A stretch of 64,000 bases of DNA from Planococcus citri. Lineage: Eukaryota > Arthropoda > Insecta > Hemiptera > Pseudococcidae. The notes beneath the pieces were generated by a model, which saw nothing but the letters and a program-made list of their open reading frames with translations, searched no databases and was not told where the DNA came from. The stretch spans positions 2,046,001-2,110,000 of the forward strand of contig NC_088681.1 of the NCBI RefSeq assembly GCF_950023065.1, in the 5' to 3' direction. This document shows positions 52,854 to 62,525 of this stretch, one piece after another. The stretch's first letter is position 1, and each line of letters begins with the position of its first letter. The translations under genes and the position numbers were made by a program.

Positions 52854-54086
52854 ATGACACTTCCTTTGCCAGAAGCGCATCATGACTGGGCGACTATTCG
52901 GAATCCGAATCGAAGTTGCATTTACATCGACAAAACACAATATCTATGGAGAATGTTGGTGAAGAAAAAAGCAAGAAGGAGACTCATAACACGACCCAGA
53001 TATTTCGGGAAATCATTGTTTCTGCAAATGACAGAACAATTTTTCAAAGGCAAACAAGATTTATTCAAAGGATTATTCGTCGAAAAATATGGAAATAAAA
53101 ACATTTTCCCAGATGAGCCAGGATCTGATACTGACGATGGTTTATGGAGGGAATACCCGGTTATCTATTTGAAATTTAGGCAAAGTCAAAAATTTATAAC
53201 GATCGACGAATTCATGTCAAGCTATTACGCAATGATAGCAACGATTGCGCAAGAATACGAATTGCAAAATTTCAAACCTGGTTATGGTTGTACCAGGAGA
53301 CTTATCAACTGCTTATATAACAAATTTAATAAAACACCTGTAATTGTTCTCGTGGACGATTATGATTTTCCTTTCGAACGTGTCCTTTCTCAAGATAACA
53401 CAAAACTGGCAAACGAGATAAGAGATTTTTTTGATGACATATTCAGCACGATAGAAAGTAAAGTTAAAGAGGTTGGATTTTTATTCATTATGGGAATTTC
53501 AAAATTATGGTTGGGTTATGGGGCCAATAATATAGTCGACGAAACTTATAATCCGGAATATTCCGAAGCCTTCGGTTTCACCGAAGAGGAAATTACGTAC
53601 CACTTGGGACACTACATCGAAGAGTTTGCAGAGAGTGAGTCGCTAAACCCCAAAAACATCACCGATACTCTCAAGCACTGGTATGGTGGCTACCAGTTCG
53701 ACCTAAATAATAGCTCCAGTCGGATATTTAACCCAGTATCAGCCCTCTCTAGCATACGAAACAAAAACTTCGAAGGCTACCGCATTAAAACAAGTTTCAT
53801 GGATCCCTTTTCTAAAATGTTCTTCAGAGAAGGGTGGTCGTTATACAGTTTACTAAAAGGAGTAAGAATTTCTCCATCTCTTATCGAGGATGGGTTAACT
53901 GAACGTGAACAACCAACCTTGATTAGGTGGATGTTTCAGAACGGCTATTTCACTGTACATGAACGGCAATCCTCCGATATTAGATTGAAAATACCTAATC
54001 TCGAAATTGAAACAGCCATCAATAAATCATTATATCGTCGTCAGATCCTGCAGTGCAACCACGATAAAGGAATTCTGTTCAAGTAA
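52854..54086 (+). CDS. AAA-ATPase-like protein, copy 2 (410 aa, signal peptide lost)
   Basis: A close relative of copy 1, with YIDKTQYLW, Walker-A-like RPRYFGKS (47-54), VIVLVDDYD (about 163-171), NPEYSEAFGFTEEEI and LKHWYGGYQ. It continues about 100 residues further (MDPFSKMFF, NGYFTVHERQ) to TAA at 54086. It covers the AAA-ATPase_like module only. The C-terminal PD-(D/E)XK domain seen in copy 3 is missing. The first ATG in this frame is at 52854, and the leader upstream lies in another frame, so the product would be cytosolic unless spliced differently. A mariner-like MITE begins four bases after the stop. It may be a pseudogene or an altered paralogue. Confidence 0.65.
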   Translation: MTLPLPEAHHDWATIRNPNRSCIYIDKTQYLWRMLVKKKARRRLITRPRYFGKSLFLQMTEQFFKGKQDLFKGLFVEKYGNKNIFPDEPGSDTDDGLWREYPVIYLKFRQSQKFITIDEFMSSYYAMIATIAQEYELQNFKPGYGCTRRLINCLYNKFNKTPVIVLVDDYDFPFERVLSQDNTKLANEIRDFFDDIFSTIESKVKEVGFLFIMGISKLWLGYGANNIVDETYNPEYSEAFGFTEEEITYHLGHYIEEFAESESLNPKNITDTLKHWYGGYQFDLNNSSSRIFNPVSALSSIRNKNFEGYRIKTSFMDPFSKMFFREGWSLYSLLKGVRISPSLIEDGLTEREQPTLIRWMFQNGYFTVHERQSSDIRLKIPNLEIETAINKSLYRRQILQCNHDKGILFK

Positions 54087-54090
54087 ACTA

Positions 54091-54240
54091 CCCTGTTATC
54101 CAAGAAATAACTTCAGTCAGGATTCGACCTATGTTTTGAGTCAGAGGATGGGTGAGTGCCGGAGCAGGTAATAATTTGTTGTAAAATGAACATTGCCTCT
54201 CGAACGAATCCTGGCTGAAGTTATTTCTTGGATAACAAGG
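54091..54240. mobile_element. Mariner-like MITE, 150 bp
   Basis: Terminal inverted repeats of 36 bp with two mismatches (CCCTGTTATCCAAGAAATAA and CCTTGTTATCCAAGAAATAA) are flanked by TA at 54089-54090 and 54241-54242, as expected for Tc1/mariner-type elements. It sits immediately behind copy 2 and may have removed the original 3' part of that gene. Confidence 0.75.
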
Positions 54241-54491
54241 TAGGTACATATGTATAAATTGAAAACTTGTATGAAATAATTATAATTCAAAAACAATAAA
54301 TAACGTAATTTAAAGTTGGAATTAAAATTGTTTTATTTACATATTTTACATTTTTCGTTAAATTTTGGAAAAATGATGGAAAATTCCTATAGTTAACTTG
54401 AAAATGTATATTTCTTGAGTAGTGAACTCCAATAATTACTTGGCAAATAAGTCAATACTTGGTAAGTATACTTATTATGCAGTTCAGCAAC

Positions 54492-55198
54492 TTACTTATC
54501 TTGTGTTTGATTAGTCGAGTACTTTTTCAAGATGTATTGTAATGCATTAAATACACGAAGACCACCACCTTCCTGGCACATTGTTTCAAATTGTTTCTGG
54601 TCCTGTGCAACTAGCATTTCTCCTAAAAATGAAAAACCATAAACATTCAGAGTCGATACGGTATGTCCAAAAATCTGTACGTCAGGTCCCTGATTTTTTT
54701 CTAACTGCAGAATTAGCCTTGCAATCGTCAAAAAATTGAAATGGATCTTATGGATCCCTAATAAGAATGTTTTATCACTACCTACATTGACAGAAATATG
54801 AAAATGATCCACTCTCTGTCTCTTTCAAAAGGATTAACAAAATTATGGAAAAAGCGACTTTCTGCGGGTATTTCGCATTTTACTAGGAAAAATACAACAT
54901 GGTGTCACTTTCGTCATCAACCTATCTATGTATAATTTACTTACCGCTGCAGTGGAATTTCTTGACTGATGTTAGATTGAATTGATTTTTACATAAAGCA
55001 AGAAATGAATCGACGTCTTCGGCTGACCATGACGTTGGATCACAGACTAAAAAATAAGCAATTAGGTAAATGTAAGTAAAAATTAATATTCGCTCTGCTT
55101 TCGAGTTATGATTTAGGTATAAACTTACGTAAATTAGGAGGAAGCTCATTTTCGAAATTTGGTGGCACCAACATATCGGACTTGGGCATCTCAGCCAT
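54492..55198 (-). CDS. Small protein with SAM/Pointed-like segment (3 coding exons, 153 aa)
   Basis: Coding exons on the minus strand: 55198-55129, 55046-54945, 54781-54492; 462 nt with consistent phases (1, 1). An acceptor TTTGCAG lies directly before the ATG, so a 5' non-coding exon is likely upstream. Residues about 24-60 read DPTSWSAEDVDSFLALCK and FHCSG, the start pattern of SAM/Pointed domains (Trp, then D-V, then F-L). The second half, with FLLGIHKI and IARLILQLEKN, may complete the fold. The C-terminal about 60 residues are unassigned. No DNA-binding domain follows, so it is not an ETS factor. Codon phases and splice sites are good, but I do not recognise the orthologue. Confidence 0.5.
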
Positions 55199-55429
55199 CT
55201 GCAAATTAATACATGCTTTATTGCTTGAATTTATCATAAAAAGCTACAGTCAGGTTCTATTATGATATAGGTCTGTAATCCTTATCCGAACACCCTATAT
55301 TTTCCATGTTCAATTATAATCCTTATCAGGCATTTTCAGACAGTTGGATCGTGTGAAAACGTGACGGTGTCTGATAAAAACGACCTGGAAGAAATGTGAG
55401 GAGACTTGTTGATTTTTTTCTGGTGAAAA

Positions 55430-55711
55430 ATATGGCCCTACTCACGAATTAATGGCGGCCATTTTGATTGACTTGTCAGCCGGAATCGCAGATTTTGCGT
55501 TCCAACATAGAACTTGCAATTAATTTTTTAAACGTTACAAAGGTAGATCGAAAGAGCAGGAAAAAATTTATCATCTGACAAAAAAATCAAGTGCTTAAGT
55601 ATCTTTTTCGATTTTTGGTGAATTTTTGAAAATCAAATTTAGGCCAAAAATGAGAGGAAAAATCAAAATCTTATCAAATTGACCTAGAAAGCTAAAAATT
55701 GGAATTTGGAA
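55430..55711. repeat. Fold-back repeat copy B, left arm
   Basis: AATGGCGGCCATTTTGATTG, then CGCAGATTTTGCGTT, then AGGTAGATCGAAAGA matches both flanks of the outer LTR element (14780-14855 and 38904-38950) and, reversed, 57900-58145. At about 55497-55515 it keeps ACATAGAACTTGCA uninterrupted, the empty target site of the LTR element. Confidence 0.85.
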
Positions 55712-57177
55712 TCTATTACTTATATTCAAAGAATCATGTGAAAATTTGTCTCGCCGGCCCTGGCTCTCCAATTCTCCATATTAACCGATTTCGCTCAATT
55801 TTTTTTTTTTAAATGTTCCTTATGACGTGTAGAAGTGCAATCAAACATCTAAAATTGAAAATTTTTTAATTTGAGACTAAAAAATTAAAAATGCATTATT
55901 CAATAATTTTTAGCTTTGATTTCTAGGCCGAATATTTCCTATTTGCTAAGCATTTTAACGAAAATTCAAACTTGCAGCCAGGTATTTCTCCAATTGAGGG
56001 TTTGAGGCCGAAATTTACCATTTGCTAAGCATTTTCCTCATCATCAAATAAGTAAAAGTAATGAGAATGAAAATAGCAGTAAAAGCAAACACAGAAAATT
56101 TAAAGACCTCAAAACAAAAACCAAGAAAATAATTGAAGCACAGACAAGTTTAAAAAAGAAATCAACTGTGAAAAAAACTAAATTGAAATTCAAGAAGTAA
56201 AAAACCAACTGAAATAGATTCAAAAACCAAAAGCATGAAAAATTGCTCCAATAAAACTGAAAACAAAAAATTGAAAATGAAAACATCAAACATATATAGG
56301 TAAGCAGAAACTAACAACAACAAAAGTAGAACAAATAAAAAACATTGAAAGTTGAAACTCCTTAAAATGGTGAATGGAAACAAAAGAAATCAAATCAAAT
56401 TGAAACCAAAACCAGGAAACAATATTGTAAGAACAGAAAATTTAGAAACAAACACGTACTTAACACGTCTGAAACAAACTCGATCGTTGAAAAAAAATGA
56501 AATAGAGGAAATTGAAATATTTGAAAATTGAAATTAAAACTGAGAAAATAATAATGCCCCCCCTTCAAGGGATAATGTTTGGAAATGAAATAAAACGAAT
56601 ATGGGTGGTTGAAAAGGAATAAAAATGAATTCATGATAAAGAAATGAAAAAATTAGCAAAAAATAAAACAATAAAAAATGATAACAGAAAAATTATGGGA
56701 ATTGATAAATTCAATAAAAAATGAAATATGTATATAAAAAAGGAATGAAAAAGAAAAAATGTCGAAAATTGATGATTAAAAACAAGAAGAAATTATGATG
56801 ATAAAAGTGAAAACAACTGGCAAAGAAAATTAATAGATATCAAAACCAAAAAAAAATGCAAAAATAAAACTGAAGACGAAAAATTGAAAATGAAAAATAA
56901 AAACAAGAAAATGATGGTAATAAAAGTGAATTTAAAAAAAGAAAATTGAACGACATCAAAACAAAGAAAAACTAAAATTGAATCGAAAATTGAAAACAAG
57001 AAAAAATGCAAAAGTGAAACTGAAAACTAAAAATGGAAACCTCGGGATGAAAAATTTTTTACATTGGAGAAATTCCAGTTCATTAACGATTTTGAAGTTT
57101 CAGGGGAAATATTTTCAACTTTTGTTGAGGGGCCAGGGTTGGGGCTGCGGAGCAGCCCAGGGGGCGGAACCCCCTAG
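55712..57177 (+). mobile_element. Non-autonomous Helitron, 1466 bp
   Basis: It starts TCTATTACTT directly after an A and ends CTAG directly before a T, the Helitron insertion rule. GGGGGCGGAACCCCC (57160-57174) forms a stem at the 3' end, and GGGCTGCGGAGCAGCCC forms a second stem just upstream. Removing it joins GGAA to TATACTCTATTTTC, which matches the uninterrupted GAGATATACCGTATTTTC of copy A (about 39090-39107). The interior (56040-57060) is A-rich low complexity built on AAAATTGAAAATGAAAAC, without Rep/helicase coding. Confidence 0.85.
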
Positions 57178-58250
57178 TATACTCTATTTTCTACCTGCCA
57201 AATCGATTGGAAACTGCTTCAGACCATTTAGAGTTATAGTTCTGGAGCCTCCAGCAGATTTTTGAAACTTGAAGTTCTCACAAAATTTTATCAAATGAAG
57301 TTGGAAAGACGAAATTCATTCTGCAAACTAGTTTCAATACGCTACGAAGTCGACTTCAGGTGGTTTTCAAGTCGTTTTGGAGTCTCCAGCGACCTTTTGA
57401 AAATTACTAGAGTCTCCAGTAGGTAGATTTTTGAAATTTGGAATTTTTTACAAAATTTCATAAAATGGAGTTAATTTTGTTGTTTCAAGTTTCAAAAATC
57501 TGCTGCAGACTCCAGGAATTTTCAAAAAGTCGCTGGAGGCTCCAAAACGACTTGCACCCACCTGAAGTCGTCTCCAGAGAGTGTTAAAATTCGAATGCAC
57601 AATAAATTTCGGTTTTTACAACTTCATTTGATGAAATTTTGTTGAAATTCCAAGTTTCAAAAACCTGCTGGAGACTCCAGTAATTTTTAAAAAGTCGCTG
57701 GAGACTCCAAAACGACTTGAAATCCACCTGCAGTCGACTTCGTAGCGTATTGAAGCTAGTTTACAGAATGAGTTTCGTCTTTCTAACTCCATTTGATGAA
57801 ATTTTGATGGGAATTTCAAGTTTCAAAAATGTGCTGGAGGCTCCAGAACTGCTCAAAACGGATTGAAACAATTTCCAATCGATTTGGCATGTCGAAAATA
57901 GGATATATCCCAAATTTCAGCTTTCTCGGTCAATTTGGTAAAATTGTGATTTTCCCCCCATTTTTGGCTTAAATTTGATTTTCAAAAATTCATTAAAAAT
58001 CGAGAAAGACACTTTAGCACTTGAAATATTAACAGGTGATGAAAATTTTAGCCTGCTCTTCCGATCTACTTTTGTATGTTGGAACGCAAAATCTGAGATT
58101 TTGGCTAACCAGTCAATCAAAATGGCCGCCATTTTGTAAGTAGGGCCGTGTTTTTTTTTTAGGACAAGGGCTAGATATTGTTCTTTAGAACTCCCCCTTC
58201 AAAAAAAGCTATCCCGGAGGATCGGCTGGGGGTGCAATTGATCCTTATGC
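57178..58250. repeat. Fold-back repeat copy B, central palindrome and right arm
   Basis: Around 57195 CAAATCGATTGGAAACTG and around 57860-57890 its reverse complement bound a palindrome centred near 57540. The right arm continues to GGCCGCCATTTTGTAAGTAG (about 58140). Copy B is shorter in the centre than copy A. The outer edge near 58250 is uncertain. Confidence 0.8.
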
Positions 58251-58310
58251 AGGCCCCCCGACTATATATACCTACAGTAGGTATTAAATTAGGCCTAGGT
58301 ATATTCAATT

Positions 58311-60749
58311 TCAACTACATATAAAATTCAGGCATACCTTTTTAGCTTGTTTTATGAGTCCTTTCGCTATCCTCGTCCAAAGCCGTCTCCAAGCCATCTT
58401 CATTTCTTCTTCATTGGTTATTCCGCGACACTGCGCGTTTAATTTTATCGCCGCTTCCTCCACTTCTTTGAATTCGTTGTGAAATGCTTGTACATCTTTT
58501 TGGCGTAAAATTTCTTGTTTCAGTTGTACAATAGGGACGCCGCCATCTCCATTATCAAGCACGTCCATACCAATGAGTTTAAAAACTTGGAATTTTCGCT
58601 CGGTGAATAAGAGCAGATAATTACGAGCTCGACTTAAAATGTCATCGAGGGTTTCCGTTTTATCCTCTCTCATTTCTATAATCAAAACTGTGTCGAGATG
58701 CCATATAATCATACCCATTCGATACCTATCCGTTCGAATTACAGGAGATGTAAAATCGAATGGATATTCGGTCCCTAGGCTTACGGCTGGATTATTGCGT
58801 CTGAATTGCAATAATGTTTCCAAGATTATATCGTTATTCGATAAAAACCCTACTCGTTCTTCGGGTATTCCATTTTTTTGGTCAGACAACTGCTTGAAAT
58901 AAGTTACCGCATTTTGGTACAATCCTTCCGTGCTAAACAACTGTTTCAGAGATGTTTCCAGTTGAAGGAATTGATCATCGTTGCTGGAATAAAAATAATC
59001 TCGAAATGCGACCGATGCGTTTTCGATTTCAGATGAATAGCGATTTCGTAAATGGCAACAGTAATTATCCAGTTCTTCGATGAAATACTTCTCAATCTCG
59101 TGATTCGGAATTGTAACATAGATATACTCACCAAGATCAGATGTGGGCTGACATTCGCTGAGGGTGAGATATCCAGTAGAAAGTAATACGCCGATGACGC
59201 CATCGACAGTTGAATAAGAGAGTTGTTTTGTTATTTTATCTGCGCGTATTAAATCAGATATTTCTTTCAATTCATCTGTCGAAGGCCTCATTGCATAATA
59301 TTCGGAAATCTGCAGAATCTTCACGTTTGTTAGCAACGACTGGAAGGCGAGTCTTATTTGGAAACTTTTGAACAATTTGGGTAACTCGTCACTGAGTTTG
59401 CCTCCTGTTTGAATCCAATACGGTTCCAATTTTTTCGCATTCAAGTAACCAATCATCGAAATTGGATCAAATAATGAGCAATTCAGGTGGGACGAGGGAT
59501 GGTATCCGTCATATAGCGCATACACACTCCCTTTGTCCGCTAACCTTCCTCTCTTTTCGAGTAAGATATCGACTTCCTTAGCCGTAAATCCGTAAAAAGG
59601 ATAAGTTTTAGGTCCTTCAATCATCGCCCACACTTGAAAATTATTCATAGTTGTGAATAAATGTGCTTTAAACAGTTCGCAAATTCCCGTTAAGATAACT
59701 TGGGAATACCGGTATGAAGAAATTTTGTAGCTTCGAAATGAATTGCACATGAAGGCTTTGAAAAAATCAATCATCAGTTCCACTTCGGGGTTATTATGAT
59801 CAACATCACCGGAAAAGAAGATTTCGTTGTAAATAATATCGTATTCGTCAATCAAAATAAGTATCGGTAATTCGGGGTAACAGGTACTAATACATATGCA
59901 GAGTAATTCCACGCTTTCGATCAAAAGTTGGCTATCGGGAGCATGTTGAGATGTATCCATAATGCGATCAAATTCTGTCAACATTCGAGTGGTTTTTTTG
60001 GTATTAATATTACGCAATTTATCGCGTAAGTATTCTTTCTCTTTAAAGGCGTTGATAATGTTTCTTCGAAAAGATACAAGAAACTGCTGAAATGTCAGTG
60101 GTACAGACATCGTGAAATCTAAATAAATTACGGAATACTTCAATAAATGGTGCTTGATAACGGTTTCATATTCGGATATAAGAGGTGGTTCTGTCATGTC
60201 AATCATCATACTAATATTTACGTCTTGTTCGTTATATCTTCCCGGGCATTTACCATTTTTGAAGTAATTGTACGCTAGAGTGGTTTCAGGTACCATAATT
60301 TCTCCATTTTTATCGAGTTTTTCGGCGAACGTTTGAATCATTTTCAAATTAATAGATTTTCCCCATTTTCGTGGTCCAGTAATTAACAAATGATCCGATT
60401 CTGAATCCTCAAATATACGCTTTATTAATAAACTCTTGTCCACGATAACGTTATTTGTAATCAGTTGTTCGAAAGTTTCGACATTTGTGTTCATGAAATC
60501 ACCTGTTTGCATGTGAATGCTGGTCCAATGTTTAGGATGTAGAATTCGGGCAACATCGTAGTCTGTATTCCAGGATATTATTTCTTCCGATAATGATTCG
60601 TTAGATGATTCGTTAGATGGTTCGCCATTGCTATTCGGTCCTACATATACTGGTGGTAAACCCAGATTTGGAGTGATAGACTTGCATGCCGATCGACTCG
60701 CAAGCACTTGAACGACGAGTACGAATTTAATCCAAATATTTTCTATCAT
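58311..60749 (-). CDS. Secreted AAA-ATPase-like / PD-(D/E)XK-like protein, copy 3 (812 aa, full length)
   Basis: A single exon. Residues 1-21 are a signal peptide (WIKFVLVVQVLASRSA). A Ser/Asn-rich linker follows. The AAA-ATPase_like module (PF09820) has VDKSLLIKRIF, Walker-A-like GPRKWGKS (125-132), YSVIYLDFT, Walker-B LILIDEYD (297-304) and VILTGICELF (a sensor-like segment). The C-terminal part (from about 672) has the layout of the PD-(D/E)XK partner domain (PF08011), but the usual G-R-D becomes RMGM and E-x-K becomes EMR (IIEMRED), so nuclease residues look lost. Bacterial relatives are cytosolic and intron-less. The signal peptide suggests secretion in the insect. It is diverged from copies 1 and 2, so the family is old. 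Bacterial transfer is inference from the family's distribution. Confidence 0.8.
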   Translation of the reverse strand: MIENIWIKFVLVVQVLASRSACKSITPNLGLPPVYVGPNSNGEPSNESSNESLSEEIISWNTDYDVARILHPKHWTSIHMQTGDFMNTNVETFEQLITNNVIVDKSLLIKRIFEDSESDHLLITGPRKWGKSINLKMIQTFAEKLDKNGEIMVPETTLAYNYFKNGKCPGRYNEQDVNISMMIDMTEPPLISEYETVIKHHLLKYSVIYLDFTMSVPLTFQQFLVSFRRNIINAFKEKEYLRDKLRNINTKKTTRMLTEFDRIMDTSQHAPDSQLLIESVELLCICISTCYPELPILILIDEYDIIYNEIFFSGDVDHNNPEVELMIDFFKAFMCNSFRSYKISSYRYSQVILTGICELFKAHLFTTMNNFQVWAMIEGPKTYPFYGFTAKEVDILLEKRGRLADKGSVYALYDGYHPSSHLNCSLFDPISMIGYLNAKKLEPYWIQTGGKLSDELPKLFKSFQIRLAFQSLLTNVKILQISEYYAMRPSTDELKEISDLIRADKITKQLSYSTVDGVIGVLLSTGYLTLSECQPTSDLGEYIYVTIPNHEIEKYFIEELDNYCCHLRNRYSSEIENASVAFRDYFYSSNDDQFLQLETSLKQLFSTEGLYQNAVTYFKQLSDQKNGIPEERVGFLSNNDIILETLLQFRRNNPAVSLGTEYPFDFTSPVIRTDRYRMGMIIWHLDTVLIIEMREDKTETLDDILSRARNYLLLFTERKFQVFKLIGMDVLDNGDGGVPIVQLKQEILRQKDVQAFHNEFKEVEEAAIKLNAQCRGITNEEEMKMAWRRLWTRIAKGLIKQAKKVCLNFICS

Positions 60750-61639
60750 TCTCGCGTAGAAATTATATATGTACTTATATAATTAACGCGAATAAAAGTT
60801 GGAATGCTCAAACTAGGACTGTGACTGAACGTATAAGTAGGTAATCACTTGTCTAGCTGAAGGACTGGCCAGAGATTCATAATCTTCGTCATATCAATAT
60901 CATACTTATCTAAAGATATGGATGATGAAAAAAATTAGGTACCGATTCATATCTGCAATTTATTAGAAAAGTTATTAGAAAGTAATATCAAATTTAATGA
61001 CTGATTGTGAGTAGGTACTACTTCATTGAATGAAAAAAACGCTAGCTATTTACTTATTCTCATTTATCAATCAACTCAAAGATCAAATGAAATTCAACAT
61101 CGAAGATCGAATAGGTAGGTACGAATCAAACGCAACCATAAATTTTATTAGCCGTATATAGCCTTACCAACCATTTCAGAAAATCACAAAAAACCCATAC
61201 CTATAGCTTCCCTTCTGAGAGAAATTTTGGATGTCTCCTTCTTCAACAAATGATACTTACACCATCTTTTGAAAACTTCAAACCGAATCCAAATAAGAAA
61301 TTCGAAGTATTTTGAAGTATTTTTCCGGAAAAGAAATTGAATTTTGAATCAAAGTTTGATTGCAAACTGATTTTCAAAAAATGTAATCTCAATACCTACC
61401 AATTTAATACTAGACTAAGAATTTTGAAAAATTGGTTTGCTTGTTCAGAAAAGAAACTGCTGCGTATAGTAAGACTTAAGATACCTAATTAGATAAGTAG
61501 ATTAGATATATGCACTCGGTATCTAAATATTATTATCATTATCATTATTTTCTTGATGATTGATTTTATACAGATTTTACCAGCAACGTACGAATCATTT
61601 TGATTCTGGAATACTAAGTGTAAAATAATTGTAGGTATG
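60750..61639. other. AT-rich spacer upstream of copy 3
   Basis: This holds the promoter of the minus-strand gene. No obvious TATA box at a set distance. From about 61500 the sequence resembles 51950-52080, upstream of copy 2, in the plus orientation. Confidence 0.45.
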
Positions 61640-61703
61640 TGAATTCTAAATGCGACTGGTTGGTATCCTAGGCTTCCGTTTTCTTTTTTCAACATTAAAA
61701 TTG
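61640..61703 (+). other. Orphan 5' exon of an AAA-ATPase-like gene
   Basis: GCGACTGGTTGGTATCC and the end AAAATTG|GTAAGT (donor at 61704), followed by ACTAATTTTAT, match the leader exon and intron start of copy 2 (GACTGGTTGGTGTCTCC; donor at 52121; GACTAATTTTAT). No member of the family follows in this orientation within the window. Confidence 0.5.
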
Positions 61704-62254
61704 GTAAGTACTTATATGACTAATTTTATCTAATCATTGTACATATTATGTAGGTAATACCTGAATACAAGAAATCCAAACGAGAATGAAACGCAGGTTT
61801 CAACTTTCCACTAAATACTTTTAAAAGAAAATTTTAACCATAAAAGTTTTTCAATTTTGTAGCAACTTGAAATTTTTCAAAAACTCCAAGTTGATACTTA
61901 CTGGAAGAAATTTTTCCGAACTTTGAAGTCAATTCGGAGTAGGAATACAATAATACATAATATGGAGTACCGACAGTACCATAGAGGGAGGGAGGGAGGG
62001 AGGATGGGATGAAGGGGCGAGGGGGGTCACATGGTCGGGTCTACGTCTATCGGTCAAAATTGAAGTTATATGTATAGTATACAATTCAGCCAATAGCAAG
62101 TGTTATACAGTATGACACAAAAGTAGTGCCCGGTGGCTTTTATTTCTAAGTGGATGAAAGAGCTAGATAGATGAATGAAGCAGCATTGAGTAAGGAAAAA
62201 TAAGGGCTTTCAAAAGTAACCTTGAAAATTTCAGGTCCATGCTCAGGGTGTCCA
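61704..62254. other. Spacer with a G-rich run
   Basis: GGGAGGGAGGGAGGGAGG at about 61987-62005, with more G tracts to 62030, could form a G-quadruplex on the plus strand. Otherwise nothing is supported. Confidence 0.45.
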
Positions 62255-62525
62255 CAAATTGAAAAACCGGTTTGGTCAAAACATTCAAACTGGTTTTTAT
62301 TGGCGCAGGCGCAATGTATTCTACACACTAAGGTGACAAAAATGTGATGTGAATTTTTTGAAACCGGTTCATTAATTTGCAACCAATCAACAAAAAATAC
62401 CCAAAAATTGTAGACAGAGAAAAAAAGCTTGAAACAAAAGTTGTAGAGCGTGAAAAATTGAATCATTATCGCTGATCGGATTTTGAAACCAGTTCATTAA
62501 TTTGCAACCAGTCAACAAAAAATAC
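62255..62525. repeat. Two direct units of about 135 bp
   Basis: TTTGAAACCGGTTCATTAAT, then TTGCAACCAATCAACAAAAA (about 62355-62400), recurs with few changes at about 62484-62525. Confidence 0.7.

Noticed and set aside
56044..56634. Hydrophobic Phe/Leu/Ser frames on the minus strand, like membrane proteins
   Set aside because: Complement of the A-rich Helitron interior; poly-Phe/Leu is expected from T-rich repeats.
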